Counted from the stretch's first letter, positions 16,755-25,004 are shown. The stretch: DNA of 64,000 nucleotides from Streptomyces sp. NBC_00258 (GCF_036182465.1 NZ_CP108081.1:6324001-6388000), one strand, 5' to 3'. Notes: generated by a model from the sequence alone, not told the origin. Numbers and translations: made by a program.

Positions 16755-18482
16755 GTGGCGGAACGGAGCACGGCTGCCGTCGACGTGGCAGACAACAGCG
16801 GCGATGAGCCGCTGACCGCGAAGGCGGACCAGTCCACGGCCGACGGGGTGGCCCAGAACCGGGAGCGGGACACGGACAGTTCGGAGAGCGAAGAGGAACA
16901 GGGGAGCGGGGGGAACGAGAGCCCTGGCAGGACCTCGCCGCCCGATCTGCACAGCGGTCACAAACTCGCCAGACGCTACCGACTGGAAGAGTGCGTCACC
17001 CGTCTGGACGGTTTCAGCAGTTGGCGTGCGGTGGACGAAAAACTCCGCCGCGCCGTCGGTGTGCATTTGCTGCCCGCCGACCATCCACGAGCGCGCTCCG
17101 TCCTGGCGGCGGCCCGTTCCTCCGCCCTCTTGGGCGATCCTCGGTTCGTCCAGGTCCTGGACGCGGTCGAGGAGAACGACCTCGTCTATGTGGTGCACGA
17201 GTGGCTGCCGGATGCCACGGAGCTGACAGCGCTCCTGGCCGCCGGCCCGCTGGAGGTGCACGAGGCGTACCAGATGGTCAGCCAGGTCTCCCAGGCGATG
17301 GCCGCCGCGCACCGTGAGGGGCTGGCGCATCTGAAGCTGACCCCTGGCGCCGTGCTGCGCACCTCGTCCGGGCAGTGGCGCATCCGCGGTCTCGCCGTGA
17401 ACGCGGCACTGCGCGGGATCAGCTCCGACACCCCTCAGCGCACCGACACGGAGGCGATCGGCGCGCTCCTGTACGCCACGCTCACCCAGCGCTGGCCGTA
17501 CGAGAACGACGCCTACGGCCTCTCCGGGCTGCCCAAGGGCGTGGGCCTCATCGCCCCCGACCAGGTGCGCGCAGGCGTGCACCGGGGCCTTTCGGAGCTC
17601 GCGATGCGCGCGCTCGTCAACGACGGCGCGACCGCTTCCCGCCAGGAGCCTCCCTGCACCACGCCGGAGGAGCTGGTGAAGGCGGTCGGCGAGATGCCTC
17701 GCATCCGGCCGCCGGAGCCCGCGTTCACAGCGCCGCCGGACTACCAGCGCACGACGTATCAGCAGGGCAACTACGGTCGCCCCTCGTCCCACCCGGGGGC
17801 CACCCAGCCGGTACCGACTCCCCTGCCTCCGCTGCAGACCCGTACCGGCAAGGCCCTCAAGTGGGCGGTGTCCGCCCTTCTGATCGCCGCGCTCGGCCTC
17901 GGCAGCTGGCAGCTCGCGGACGCGCTCATGGACCGCGGGAAGTCCGACGACACGGGCAACACCAAGACGACGGACGGCAATGACAAGAGCGGCGACAACG
18001 TGAAGCCGGTCAAGCCGATCACCATCGAGGGCGCCGAGGAGTACATCGCGAAGGGTGCGGCCCAGGCGGCGGGGGACGTGGCCAATACCTACGACGGCAA
18101 CAGCTCGACGTACTGGCGGAGCAAGAGCTTCCTGGACGGTCCGGAGATGAACCCGGCTTACAAGCCCGGCGTTGGCATCGTCTACGACCTCGGCTCGAAG
18201 CAGGAGATCTCGGCCGCCTCGATAGGTCTCCGGTTCGGTGGTAACCACACAACGGTTTCGCTGTACGCGACGGATTCCATGAGCTCCTCGACCTCGCTGA
18301 GCTCCATGCAGAAGATCGGGACCCTGACCACGAGCGGGACCACCGCGAAGGTGAAGGCCGACAAGAAGGTGAAGACCCAGTACGTGCTGGTGTGGTTCAC
18401 TGCGCTGCCGTACGCACCCGGTGACCAGTTCAGCGACGCCGGGTACAAGCAGGCCGTCACCGACGTGAAGTTCACCGGCTGA
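16755..18482 (+). CDS. MurJ-associated pseudokinase with extracellular discoidin-like domain
   Basis: A 575-residue protein. A protein-kinase-like domain (about 70-320) lacks key residues: the ATP lysine position reads V-G-V-H-L-L-P, the HRD loop is A-H-L-K-L-T-P and the DFG site is R-G-L, so catalysis is unlikely. One membrane helix lies at about 368-390, and a C-terminal extracytoplasmic domain (about 430-575) has the Y-D-G-N-S-S-T-Y-W-R-S pattern of F5/8-type (discoidin-like) carbohydrate-binding folds. GTG 16755 has AGGA just upstream; an earlier GTG at 16695 is possible. In Mycobacterium the equivalent pseudokinase is fused to MurJ and docks an FHA protein when phosphorylated; a similar docking role is inferred. 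Confidence 0.8.
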   Translation: MAERSTAAVDVADNSGDEPLTAKADQSTADGVAQNRERDTDSSESEEEQGSGGNESPGRTSPPDLHSGHKLARRYRLEECVTRLDGFSSWRAVDEKLRRAVGVHLLPADHPRARSVLAAARSSALLGDPRFVQVLDAVEENDLVYVVHEWLPDATELTALLAAGPLEVHEAYQMVSQVSQAMAAAHREGLAHLKLTPGAVLRTSSGQWRIRGLAVNAALRGISSDTPQRTDTEAIGALLYATLTQRWPYENDAYGLSGLPKGVGLIAPDQVRAGVHRGLSELAMRALVNDGATASRQEPPCTTPEELVKAVGEMPRIRPPEPAFTAPPDYQRTTYQQGNYGRPSSHPGATQPVPTPLPPLQTRTGKALKWAVSALLIAALGLGSWQLADALMDRGKSDDTGNTKTTDGNDKSGDNVKPVKPITIEGAEEYIAKGAAQAAGDVANTYDGNSSTYWRSKSFLDGPEMNPAYKPGVGIVYDLGSKQEISAASIGLRFGGNHTTVSLYATDSMSSSTSLSSMQKIGTLTTSGTTAKVKADKKVKTQYVLVWFTALPYAPGDQFSDAGYKQAVTDVKFTG

Positions 18483-18508
18483 GCACTCACCGAGGGGGAG
18501 GGGGTTCG

Positions 18509-19222
18509 ATGGCGGACGGCGCCGGGTTCAGCGAAGTGAGCGATCAGGGCCTCCTCGCCCGTCATGTCGAGGGCGATCCCGATGCCTTCGGCGAGATCGT
18601 GCGGCGTCACCGTGATCGGCTCTGGGCGGTGGCGCTGCGGACGCTGGGCGACCGCGAGGAGGCCGCTGACGCCGTCCAGGACGCACTCGTCTCCGCCTAC
18701 CGGGCCGCCCACACCTTCCGAGGCCAGTCGGCCGTCACAACGTGGCTGCACCGGATCACGGTGAACGCCTGCCTGGACCGCGCACGCAAGGCGGCTTCCA
18801 GGAAGACGTCCCCCGTGGACGACACGGAACGACTCGAACAACTCCTGGAGCCGCACGAGTCGGCCTCCGCTCCGGCCGAGCGCAACGATCTGCACCGTGA
18901 ACTGTTGGAGGCACTCGGCACTCTGCCTCCCGACCAGCGGGCAGCCCTCGTCCTGGTGGACATGCAGGGCTACCCCGTGGCGGAGGCAGCCAGCCTGCTC
19001 GATGTGCCGACCGGCACGGTCAAGAGCCGCTGTGCGCGTGGCAGAGCCAGACTTCTCCCGCTGCTCAAACACCTGCGTACGGACAGCGAGAGCGACAGAG
19101 CGAGCAAGAAGTCGGGTGAGGGACGGAACCGCACGCAGGGGGCATCCGTCCCACCCGCAGCGGGAGAACCCGATGGACCAAGCGATTCAGCTGCTGTGAA
19201 GGGCGGAGGTGGGCGAGCGTGA
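18509..19222 (+). CDS. sigM: ECF sigma factor SigM
   Basis: A 237-residue ECF sigma factor. Region 2 lies at about 10-85 (A-R-H-V-E-G-D-P-D-A-F-G-E-I-V then D-A-V-Q-D-A-L-V-S-A-Y-R) and region 4 at about 125-180 (L-P-P-D-Q-R-A-A-L-V, and G-T-V-K-S-R-C-A-R-G-R). The last about 50 residues are Lys/Gly/Ser-rich and outside the family core. ATG 18509 has GGGGAGGGGG upstream. The stop overlaps the GTG of the anti-sigma gene (GTGA), which indicates translational coupling. The location after murJ matches SigM of actinomycetes, an envelope-stress sigma factor. Confidence 0.9.
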   Translation: MADGAGFSEVSDQGLLARHVEGDPDAFGEIVRRHRDRLWAVALRTLGDREEAADAVQDALVSAYRAAHTFRGQSAVTTWLHRITVNACLDRARKAASRKTSPVDDTERLEQLLEPHESASAPAERNDLHRELLEALGTLPPDQRAALVLVDMQGYPVAEAASLLDVPTGTVKSRCARGRARLLPLLKHLRTDSESDRASKKSGEGRNRTQGASVPPAAGEPDGPSDSAAVKGGGGRA

Positions 19223-20157
19223 CATCCACGACCGACACGGCCGGGCACCCGGACGTCGAGGAGATCTCCGACCTCACCGAAGGTCTGCTCCCTCCCTCCC
19301 GTACGGCGGACGTGCGTCAGCATCTGGACGACTGCACGCTCTGCGCCGACGTGTACGACTCGCTGGAGGAGATCCGAGGCCTGCTTGGCACGCTCCCGGG
19401 TCCGCTCCGCATGCCCGACGATGTCGCGGGACGCATCGACGCCGCTCTCGCCGCTGAGGCCCTGCTGAATGCCACGGTTCCCGAAGACGACGCCACAGGC
19501 GCCCTCGCGTCCGTCGGTGCTTCGCGTCCCCTGTCCGACGAGGGCGACGACGGCAGGCATGTTTCACGTGAAACATCGACTGCGACAGACCGTCCCGCGG
19601 GACGCCCCCGCGCCGCCACCGGCCCGGGCCGCGCGAACCGACCGCGCCGTGCACGCCGGAGGACTGCGGTCCTGAGCGCCATGTTCACGGCCGCCGCACT
19701 GGGACTCGGCGGACTGCTGTTCCAGTCGCTGGGCAACAACGCCTCGGACAATGACTCTCCGTCGACGTCCCCCGAGCAGAGCGACTCCGCGAATACCTTC
19801 GCTGAGGGCACACTCAAGGGCCAGGTCGCGGATCTTCTCGGCAAGGCCGAGAAGAAGAAGGACGGCGGGCCTCGCACCTCCAATCCGTACGGCACCCAGT
19901 CCACTGAAGAACCGCACATCCTGAACACGCCCTCGGTCTCGGTTCCCGGGTGCATCACACAGGGAATCGGTCGCGACGCGGATCCGCTCGCCTTCAAGGA
20001 AGGTTCCTACGAGGGCACGGATGCGTATCTCGTGGTGCTGCCCGACGCCTCCAACGCCACACGCGTCACCGCCTACGTCGTGGACTCCGCCTGTGTGGAC
20101 AAGCCGTCGATCTCCGCAGGCAAGGTTCTGCTGAAGCACTCCTACGCGCGGAGCTGA
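19219..20157 (+). CDS. Zinc-binding anti-sigma factor (SigM partner)
   Basis: A 312-residue membrane anti-sigma factor. The N-terminal domain has the ZAS zinc motif H-L-D-D-C-T-L-C (H35, C39, C42). A low-complexity linker follows, one membrane helix lies at about residues 153-172, and an extracytoplasmic domain with two cysteines (C246, C293) closes the protein. The GTG start at 19219 overlaps the sigM stop. The family holds its cognate sigma at the membrane until a signal arrives; regulation of SigM is inferred from coupling. A perfect parS site lies inside the gene and is translated as V-S-R-E-T in the linker. Confidence 0.85.
   Translation: MTSTTDTAGHPDVEEISDLTEGLLPPSRTADVRQHLDDCTLCADVYDSLEEIRGLLGTLPGPLRMPDDVAGRIDAALAAEALLNATVPEDDATGALASVGASRPLSDEGDDGRHVSRETSTATDRPAGRPRAATGPGRANRPRRARRRTAVLSAMFTAAALGLGGLLFQSLGNNASDNDSPSTSPEQSDSANTFAEGTLKGQVADLLGKAEKKKDGGPRTSNPYGTQSTEEPHILNTPSVSVPGCITQGIGRDADPLAFKEGSYEGTDAYLVVLPDASNATRVTAYVVDSACVDKPSISAGKVLLKHSYARS
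19561..19574. other. parS site (perfect), intragenic
   Basis: GTTTCACGTGAAAC inside the anti-sigma gene, in the low-complexity linker before the membrane helix, read in frame as V-S-R-E-T. Confidence 0.95.
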
Positions 20158-20251
20158 GCAAGCCCGGCTCCGCCGCGGACCGTCCTGAGCACCTCTGCGT
20201 CATTCTTGGCGTCCCCGCGCGGTGACGCGTCTTCGTGTGCCCGGACACAGT

Positions 20252-20278
20252 GGGAATGCGCGCCCCTTAGGATCCGTT
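20252..20278 (+). promoter_or_regulatory. SigR-type promoter for trxBA
   Basis: GGGAAT (20252-20257) and GTT (20276-20278) are separated by 18 bp, which matches the thiol-stress sigma factor SigR consensus GGGAAT-N18-GTT. In S. coelicolor trxBA is a known SigR target, so oxidative (disulfide) stress should induce this operon. Confidence 0.85.
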
Positions 20279-20351
20279 GGGTGGGGTGAGAGTTCTGAGA
20301 GAAGCTCCCACCGGTCGTACGAAGAAGTCTCCAGAGACGAGGAATCAAGCC

Positions 20352-21323
20352 GTGAGCGACGTCCGTAACGTGATCATCATCGGCTCCGGGCCCGCCGGCT
20401 ACACGGCGGCGCTCTACACTGCGCGCGCGTCGCTTAAGCCGCTGGTGTTCGAGGGCGCCGTCACCGCGGGCGGTGCGCTGATGACCACCACTGAGGTGGA
20501 GAACTTCCCCGGCTTCCAGGACGGCATCATGGGCCCCGAACTCATGGACAACATGCGTGCGCAGTCCGAGCGCTTCGGTGCCGAGCTGGTACCGGACGAC
20601 ATCGTCGCGGTCGACCTCAGCGGTGAGATCAAGACCGCCACGGACACGGCGGGGACCGTGCACCGGGCGAAGGCGATCATCGTCGCCACGGGCTCGCAGC
20701 ACCGCAAGCTGGGTCTGCCCAGGGAGGACGCTCTCTCCGGACGAGGCGTCTCCTGGTGCGCGACCTGTGACGGCTTCTTCTTCAAGGACCAGGACATCGC
20801 CGTGATCGGCGGCGGCGACACCGCCATGGAGGAAGCAACCTTCCTCTCCCGGTTCGCCAAGTCCGTGACGATCGTCCACCGGCGCGACACCCTGCGCGCC
20901 TCCAAGGCGATGCAGGAGCGGGCCTTCGCCGACCCGAAGATCAAGTTCGTCTGGGACAGCGAGGTCGCCGAGATCCAGGGCGACCAGAAGCTCTCCGGTC
21001 TGAAGCTGCGGAACCTGAAGACCGGCGAGACGTCCGAGCTGCCCGTCACCGGCCTGTTCATCGCGATCGGCCACGACCCGCGCACCGAGCTCTTCAAGGG
21101 CCAGCTCGACCTGGACGGGGAGGGCTACCTCAAGGTCGAGGCACCCTCGACCCAGACGAACCTGACGGGTGTCTTCGGCGCCGGCGACGTCGTCGACCAC
21201 ACCTACCGCCAGGCGATCACCGCGGCCGGCACCGGCTGCTCCGCCGCCCTCGATGCCGAGCGCTTCCTCTCCGCCCTCGCAGACGGCGAGGCCGCGGCGG
21301 AACCCGAGAAGACCGCTGTCTGA
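20352..21323 (+). CDS. trxB: Thioredoxin reductase
   Basis: A 323-residue NADPH-dependent flavoenzyme that reduces thioredoxin. It has the FAD motif G-S-G-P-A-G-Y-T-A-A, the redox disulfide C-A-T-C followed by D-G-F-F-F, the NADPH loop G-G-G-D-T-A-M-E-E, and the final FAD segment G-V-F-G-A-G-D-V-V-D. GTG 20352 has GAGGA 8 nt upstream; an in-frame start 75 bp earlier would lie inside the SigR promoter. trxA follows 43 bp downstream and forms an operon with it, so the whole system is under thiol-stress control. Confidence 0.97.
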   Translation: MSDVRNVIIIGSGPAGYTAALYTARASLKPLVFEGAVTAGGALMTTTEVENFPGFQDGIMGPELMDNMRAQSERFGAELVPDDIVAVDLSGEIKTATDTAGTVHRAKAIIVATGSQHRKLGLPREDALSGRGVSWCATCDGFFFKDQDIAVIGGGDTAMEEATFLSRFAKSVTIVHRRDTLRASKAMQERAFADPKIKFVWDSEVAEIQGDQKLSGLKLRNLKTGETSELPVTGLFIAIGHDPRTELFKGQLDLDGEGYLKVEAPSTQTNLTGVFGAGDVVDHTYRQAITAAGTGCSAALDAERFLSALADGEAAAEPEKTAV

Positions 21324-21366
21324 CCCCCATCCCGCCCCACCGCACCAACCAGTTAAGGAGCCCGCC

Positions 21367-21699
21367 GTGGCCGGCACCCTCAAGCACGTGACCGACGATT
21401 CCTTCGAGCAGGACGTTCTCAAGAGCGACAAGCCCGTCCTGGTGGACTTCTGGGCCGCCTGGTGCGGACCGTGCCGCCAGATCGCTCCGTCCCTCGAGGC
21501 GATCGCCGCCGAGTACGGCGACAAGATCGAGGTCGTCAAGCTCAACATCGACGAGAACCCGGGTACGGCCGCCAAGTACGGCGTCATGTCCATCCCGACG
21601 CTGAACGTGTACCAGGGTGGCGAGGTCGCCAAGACGATCGTCGGTGCCAAGCCGAAGGCCGCGATCGTGCGGGACCTCGAGGACTTCATCGCCGAGTAG
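21367..21699 (+). CDS. trxA: Thioredoxin
   Basis: A 110-residue classical thioredoxin with the active site W-C-G-P-C (C33 and C36) and the conserved cis-proline in S-I-P-T-L. It takes electrons from TrxB and reduces protein disulfides in the cytoplasm. GTG 21367 has AAGGAG upstream. It lies 43 bp after trxB and ends at a parS and a strong hairpin. Confidence 0.97.
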   Translation: MAGTLKHVTDDSFEQDVLKSDKPVLVDFWAAWCGPCRQIAPSLEAIAAEYGDKIEVVKLNIDENPGTAAKYGVMSIPTLNVYQGGEVAKTIVGAKPKAAIVRDLEDFIAE

Positions 21700-21728
21700 T
21701 TGGGCAAGCCGCCCGCAGCGGCGGCGAT

Positions 21729-21742
21729 GTTTCACGTGAAAC
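21729..21742. other. parS site (perfect)
   Basis: GTTTCACGTGAAAC, 29 bp after the trxA stop codon and directly beside the terminator hairpin that begins at 21744. Confidence 0.95.
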
Positions 21743-21743
21743 A

Positions 21744-21777
21744 CGGATGGGCCAACCCGGACGGGTTGGCCCATCCG
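21744..21777. terminator. Bidirectional terminator between trxA and the GNAT gene
   Basis: Perfect 15-bp stem (CGGATGGGCCAACCC and complement) with a 4-nt loop, placed between convergent genes, immediately after a parS site. Confidence 0.9.
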
Positions 21778-21823
21778 CATGTAGGGCCGACGGCCAGGCA
21801 CCTATCCAACAGACACGAGCGCC

Positions 21824-22441
21824 CTACAGCGGACGCAGCACCGGCTCCTTCTGTACCGCCCCCAGCAACCGGTCGAGCGCCAACTCCACGTCTTCCTTCC
21901 AGGAGAGCGTCGTACGCAGCTCCAGGCGCAGTCGCGGGTACGTCGGGTGCGGCCGGACCGTCTTGAATCCCACGGCCAGGAGATGGTCGGCAGGCAGGAC
22001 GCAGGCCGGCTCCTTCCAGCGGGCGTCCCCGAATGCCTCGATCGCCTTGAAGCCCCGCCTGAGCAGATCCTTGGCGACTGTCTGCACCATCACACGGCCA
22101 AGTCCCTGCCCCTGAAAGCCCGGCATGATGAAGGCCGTCATCAGCTGGACAGCGTCAGGGGAGACCGGGCTCGTGGGGAAGGCCGTCGCGCGCGGCACAT
22201 AAGCGGGCGGCGCATAGAGCACGAAGCCGGCCGGTACGTCATCCACGTACACGACCCGGCCGCAGGATCCCCATTCGAGCAGGACGGCGGAGATCCACGC
22301 CTCTTTCTCCAGCTCGGGTGTTCCTGCCTTTACCGCGGCCTGACCGCTGACTGGGTCCAACTCCCAGAAGACACACGCGCGACAGCGCTTGGGAAGGTCC
22401 TGAAGGTTGTCCAGCGTGAGCGGTGCGAGCCAGCGCCCCAT
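21824..22441 (-). CDS. GNAT family N-acetyltransferase
   Basis: A 205-residue acetyltransferase. The acetyl-CoA loop is visible as Q-G-Q-G-L-G-R in the segment F-I-M-P-G-F-Q-G-Q-G-L-G. The N-terminus has C-R-A-C-V-F-W-E-L, a cysteine-aromatic stretch seen in this Streptomyces family. ATG 22441 has GAGG about 10 nt upstream. The substrate is unknown. It lies downstream of parB, beyond two hairpins, and overlaps a possible small membrane-protein gene at its 5' end. Confidence 0.85.
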   Translation of the reverse strand: MGRWLAPLTLDNLQDLPKRCRACVFWELDPVSGQAAVKAGTPELEKEAWISAVLLEWGSCGRVVYVDDVPAGFVLYAPPAYVPRATAFPTSPVSPDAVQLMTAFIMPGFQGQGLGRVMVQTVAKDLLRRGFKAIEAFGDARWKEPACVLPADHLLAVGFKTVRPHPTYPRLRLELRTTLSWKEDVELALDRLLGAVQKEPVLRPL

Positions 22442-22587
22442 GAAGGCAGTTCCTCACTTTCCTCGCCCGCAGCGTCGCGAGCGGCTGTCAGAGCGCTCCG
22501 TTCCCTGAGCAGGCTGCCGACGAACCCGCCGACTGCACCGAGCCCCAAGCCCGCGCTCACCAGTCCGGTCCGGCTCACCTTTCGCAT
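22330..22587 (-). CDS. Possible small membrane protein upstream of the GNAT gene
   Basis: An 85-codon frame starting at ATG 22587 with a strong GGAGGCGAGGGG-type ribosome site. The first about 30 residues are basic and then hydrophobic (G-L-V-S-A-G-L-G-L-G-A-V-G-G-F-V-G), which looks like one membrane segment. Third-position GC is high up to about codon 40, which supports coding. The last 112 bp overlap the GNAT gene in another frame, which is unusual. The frame may be real only in part, or may be a leader of the GNAT gene. It is not recognised. Confidence 0.4.
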   Translation of the reverse strand: MRKVSRTGLVSAGLGLGAVGGFVGSLLRERSALTAARDAAGEESEELPSWGAGSHRSRWTTFRTFPSAVARVSSGSWTQSAVRPR

Positions 22588-22688
22588 GGCCCCTCGCCTC
22601 CCCACAAAAGGTGCTGCCAGGTGAATGCGCCATACCCGAACGCATCGTATCCACGATGCGATTCCATCGATACCGCCTGAAAGCAAAG

Positions 22689-22761
22689 AGCGGGCCGTGT
22701 TCCGGTACACACCGGACACGGCCCGCTCCGCTGTCGGCCGGTCGAAGTCGACCGGCCGACC
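22689..22761 (-). terminator. Tandem hairpins after parB
   Basis: Two stem-loops follow the parB stop codon on the minus strand: a 13-bp stem with a 2-nt centre (22734-22761) and a stem of about 17 bp with one bulged base (22689-22729, GAGCGGGCCGTG arm). The pair should stop parAB transcription. Confidence 0.8.
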
Positions 22762-22767
22762 CAGGCC

Positions 22768-23871
22768 TCAGGCTTCCGTCTCCTCGGAGTCGTCGTCCAG
22801 GAGGCTCTTCTGCAGAACCGGTCCCTCGCCCGGGGCGAGAGAGCCAAGGATCCGCTCAAGATCGTCCATCGAGGCGAACTCGACGGTGATCTTGCCCTTC
22901 TTCTGACCGAGGTCGACCTTCACCCGAGTCTCGAAGCGGTCCGAGAGACGGGTCGCAAGGTCACTCAGTGCCGGAGAGAGCCGCGTGCCGGCCCGCGGCC
23001 CCTTGGAGCGTGCGGCCGACTGCGGCCGCGAGCCCATGAGGGTGACGATCTCCTCGACCGCTCGCACCGAGAGACCCTCGGCCACGATCCGGTGAGCCAA
23101 TCGGTCCTGCTCCTCCGAGTCGTCGACGGAGAGCAGGGCTCGCGCATGTCCGGCGGAGAGCACTCCGGCGGCCACGCGGCGCTGAACCGACGGCGACAGC
23201 TTCAGCAGACGCAGGGTGTTGGAGACCTGAGGCCGCGACCGGCCGATCCGGTCGGCCAGCTGGTCGTGCGTGCAGTTGAAGTCCTTGAGCAGCTGATCGT
23301 AGGCAGCAGCCTCTTCCAGCGGGTTCAGCTGAGCACGGTGCAGGTTCTCCAGGAGTGCGTCCAGGAGAAGCTTCTCGTCGTCTGTGGCCCGCACGATCGC
23401 CGGGATGGCGTCGAGCCCTGCCTCACGGCAGGCCCGCCAGCGCCGCTCGCCCATGATGAGCTCGTAGCGCGCCGGGCCCATCTGCCGTACGACGACCGGC
23501 TGGAGAAGGCCGACCTCCTTGATGGAGGTGACGAGTTCCGCGAGAGCGTCCTCGTCGAAGACCTCGCGGGGCTGGCGCGGGTTCGGGGTGATGGAGTCGA
23601 GAGGAAGCTCGGCGAAGTATGCGCCGACGGGCGCCGACGGAGCCTCCCCGAATACGCTCGCCGACGGCTCCTCTGTTTCATGTGAAACATGGGCCGACGG
23701 AAGTGCGGCCACCTTGGCCGCCGCCACCCCGCGCTCTGCGGTGAGCACGGGTACGGCTCCCGGCGATGTGGACGCACCGCCCAGCGCGGATGGTGCCGCC
23801 TTCTCTCCTGTCGGTGCAGCCGGGATCAGTGCGCCGAGACCACGGCCCAACCCCCTCCGTCGCTCGCTCAC
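22768..23871 (-). CDS. parB: Chromosome partitioning protein ParB
   Basis: A 367-residue CTPase that binds parS and slides along DNA to build the segregation complex. It has the N-terminal ParA-contact motif (R-R-G-L-G-R-G-L-G-A-L), the CTP/DNA-gate motif G-E-R-R-W-R-A, the parS-reading helix-turn-helix (Q-L-A-D-R-I-G-R-S-R-P-Q-V-S-N) and a C-terminal dimer domain. Its GTG start at 23871 overlaps the parA stop (GTGA), so the two are coupled. A one-mismatch parS lies inside the gene (23675-23688). Nine perfect parS sites in this window are its likely targets. Confidence 0.98.
   Translation of the reverse strand: MSERRRGLGRGLGALIPAAPTGEKAAPSALGGASTSPGAVPVLTAERGVAAAKVAALPSAHVSHETEEPSASVFGEAPSAPVGAYFAELPLDSITPNPRQPREVFDEDALAELVTSIKEVGLLQPVVVRQMGPARYELIMGERRWRACREAGLDAIPAIVRATDDEKLLLDALLENLHRAQLNPLEEAAAYDQLLKDFNCTHDQLADRIGRSRPQVSNTLRLLKLSPSVQRRVAAGVLSAGHARALLSVDDSEEQDRLAHRIVAEGLSVRAVEEIVTLMGSRPQSAARSKGPRAGTRLSPALSDLATRLSDRFETRVKVDLGQKKGKITVEFASMDDLERILGSLAPGEGPVLQKSLLDDDSEETEA
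23675..23688. other. parS-like site inside parB
   Basis: GTTTCATGTGAAAC, one mismatch (C to T at position 7) from the perfect palindrome. It lies in the linker-coding part of parB and reads V-S-H-E-T. Confidence 0.75.
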
Positions 23872-24941
23872 TGGATCCCCTCCACCATGTTCTGTTCGTT
23901 GTGTGCGCCCATGTGGGCATGCTGCGCGTCGTACGCCACTCCGACTCCGCGCAGCGCGATCTCTCGTGCCGCCTCAAGGTAGGAGAGGGCACCGCTCGAC
24001 CCCGGGTCGTAGGTCAGCACTGTCTGACCGTAGCTGGGGGCCTCGGAAATACGGACCGAGCGCGGAATGCTCGTCCGCAGCACCTCGTCACCGAAGTGGC
24101 TGCGCACCTCGTCGGCGACCTGGGACGCGAGGCGCGTCCGGCCGTCGTACATGGTGAGCAGGATCGTCGATACATGCAGGTTGGGGTTGAGGTGCCCCCT
24201 GACCAGATCGACGTTGCGCAGCAGCTGGCCCAGGCCCTCCAGCGCGTAGTACTCGCACTGAATCGGGATGAGCACCTCGGCACCCGCTACAAGAGCGTTG
24301 ACCGTCAGGAGGCCCAGCGAGGGCGGGCAGTCGATGAGGATGTAGTCCAGCGGCTGCTCGTACGCCTGGATCGCCCGCTCCAGCCGGCTCTCTCGTGCCA
24401 CCAAGGACACCAGCTCGATCTCCGCACCGGCGAGATCGATCGTGGCAGGTGCACAGAAGAGACCCTCGACATCAGGTACTGGCTGAACAACCTCGGAGAG
24501 TGGCTTGCTGTCGATCAGCACGTCGTAGATGGAAGGAACTTCGGCGTGATGGTCGATGCCCAGCGCGGTGGAGGCATTGCCCTGAGGATCGAGGTCGACC
24601 ACCAGGACGCGCCCACCATGCAGAGCGAGCGAAGCGGCAAGGTTGACCGTGGTCGTGGTCTTGCCCACCCCGCCCTTCTGGTTGGCGACCACCATCACGC
24701 GGGTTTGGTCAGGCCGTGGCAGGCCCTCGCCGGCACGGCCGAGAGCTTCCACCGCCAGTTGGGCAGCACGACCGATGGGAGTGTCGTCCATCGGGGGCGG
24801 TGTTTCACGTGAAACATCCTCCCCCATCGACTCGGTACGGGGACCGGGGACCGGATCGGTCATCGGTCCCGCGATGTTGGCGTCGGACCGCAAGGATTCA
24901 CTCTCCTCGACTTCAGGCTCGCAATGAACAGAGCCTCCCAT
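23868..24941 (-). CDS. parA: Chromosome partitioning ATPase ParA
   Basis: A Walker-type ATPase that positions ParB-parS complexes in hyphae. The deviant Walker A is K-G-G-V-G-K-T-T-T-T, followed by D-L-D-P-Q-G-N-A-S-T (switch I) and I-D-C-P-P-S-L-G (Walker B). The N-terminal about 75-120 residues are an acidic, disordered extension. The start is uncertain: the frame is open to 25160, but the far end is only a translated parS; ATG 24941 is used here because the family sequence appears to begin there, although its ribosome site is weak. Perfect DnaA boxes lie just upstream. The gene is coupled to parB. Confidence 0.93.
   Translation of the reverse strand: MGGSVHCEPEVEESESLRSDANIAGPMTDPVPGPRTESMGEDVSRETPPPMDDTPIGRAAQLAVEALGRAGEGLPRPDQTRVMVVANQKGGVGKTTTTVNLAASLALHGGRVLVVDLDPQGNASTALGIDHHAEVPSIYDVLIDSKPLSEVVQPVPDVEGLFCAPATIDLAGAEIELVSLVARESRLERAIQAYEQPLDYILIDCPPSLGLLTVNALVAGAEVLIPIQCEYYALEGLGQLLRNVDLVRGHLNPNLHVSTILLTMYDGRTRLASQVADEVRSHFGDEVLRTSIPRSVRISEAPSYGQTVLTYDPGSSGALSYLEAAREIALRGVGVAYDAQHAHMGAHNEQNMVEGIQ
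24802..24815. other. parS site (perfect) inside parA
   Basis: GTTTCACGTGAAAC in the N-terminal extension of parA, translated V-S-R-E-T. Confidence 0.95.
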
Positions 24942-24977
24942 GTCTTCGGGGTCGTGAACCAGCGAGGCCCTTGGTTC

Positions 24978-25004
24978 TGTGGAGAAATCCACCTCTGTGG
25001 ACAA
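24978..25004. promoter_or_regulatory. DnaA boxes upstream of parA
   Basis: TGTGGAGAA (one mismatch) and TGTGGACAA (perfect), read on the minus strand as TTCTCCACA and TTGTCCACA, 37-63 bp before the chosen parA start. A weaker match AAATCCACC lies between them. Confidence 0.7.
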
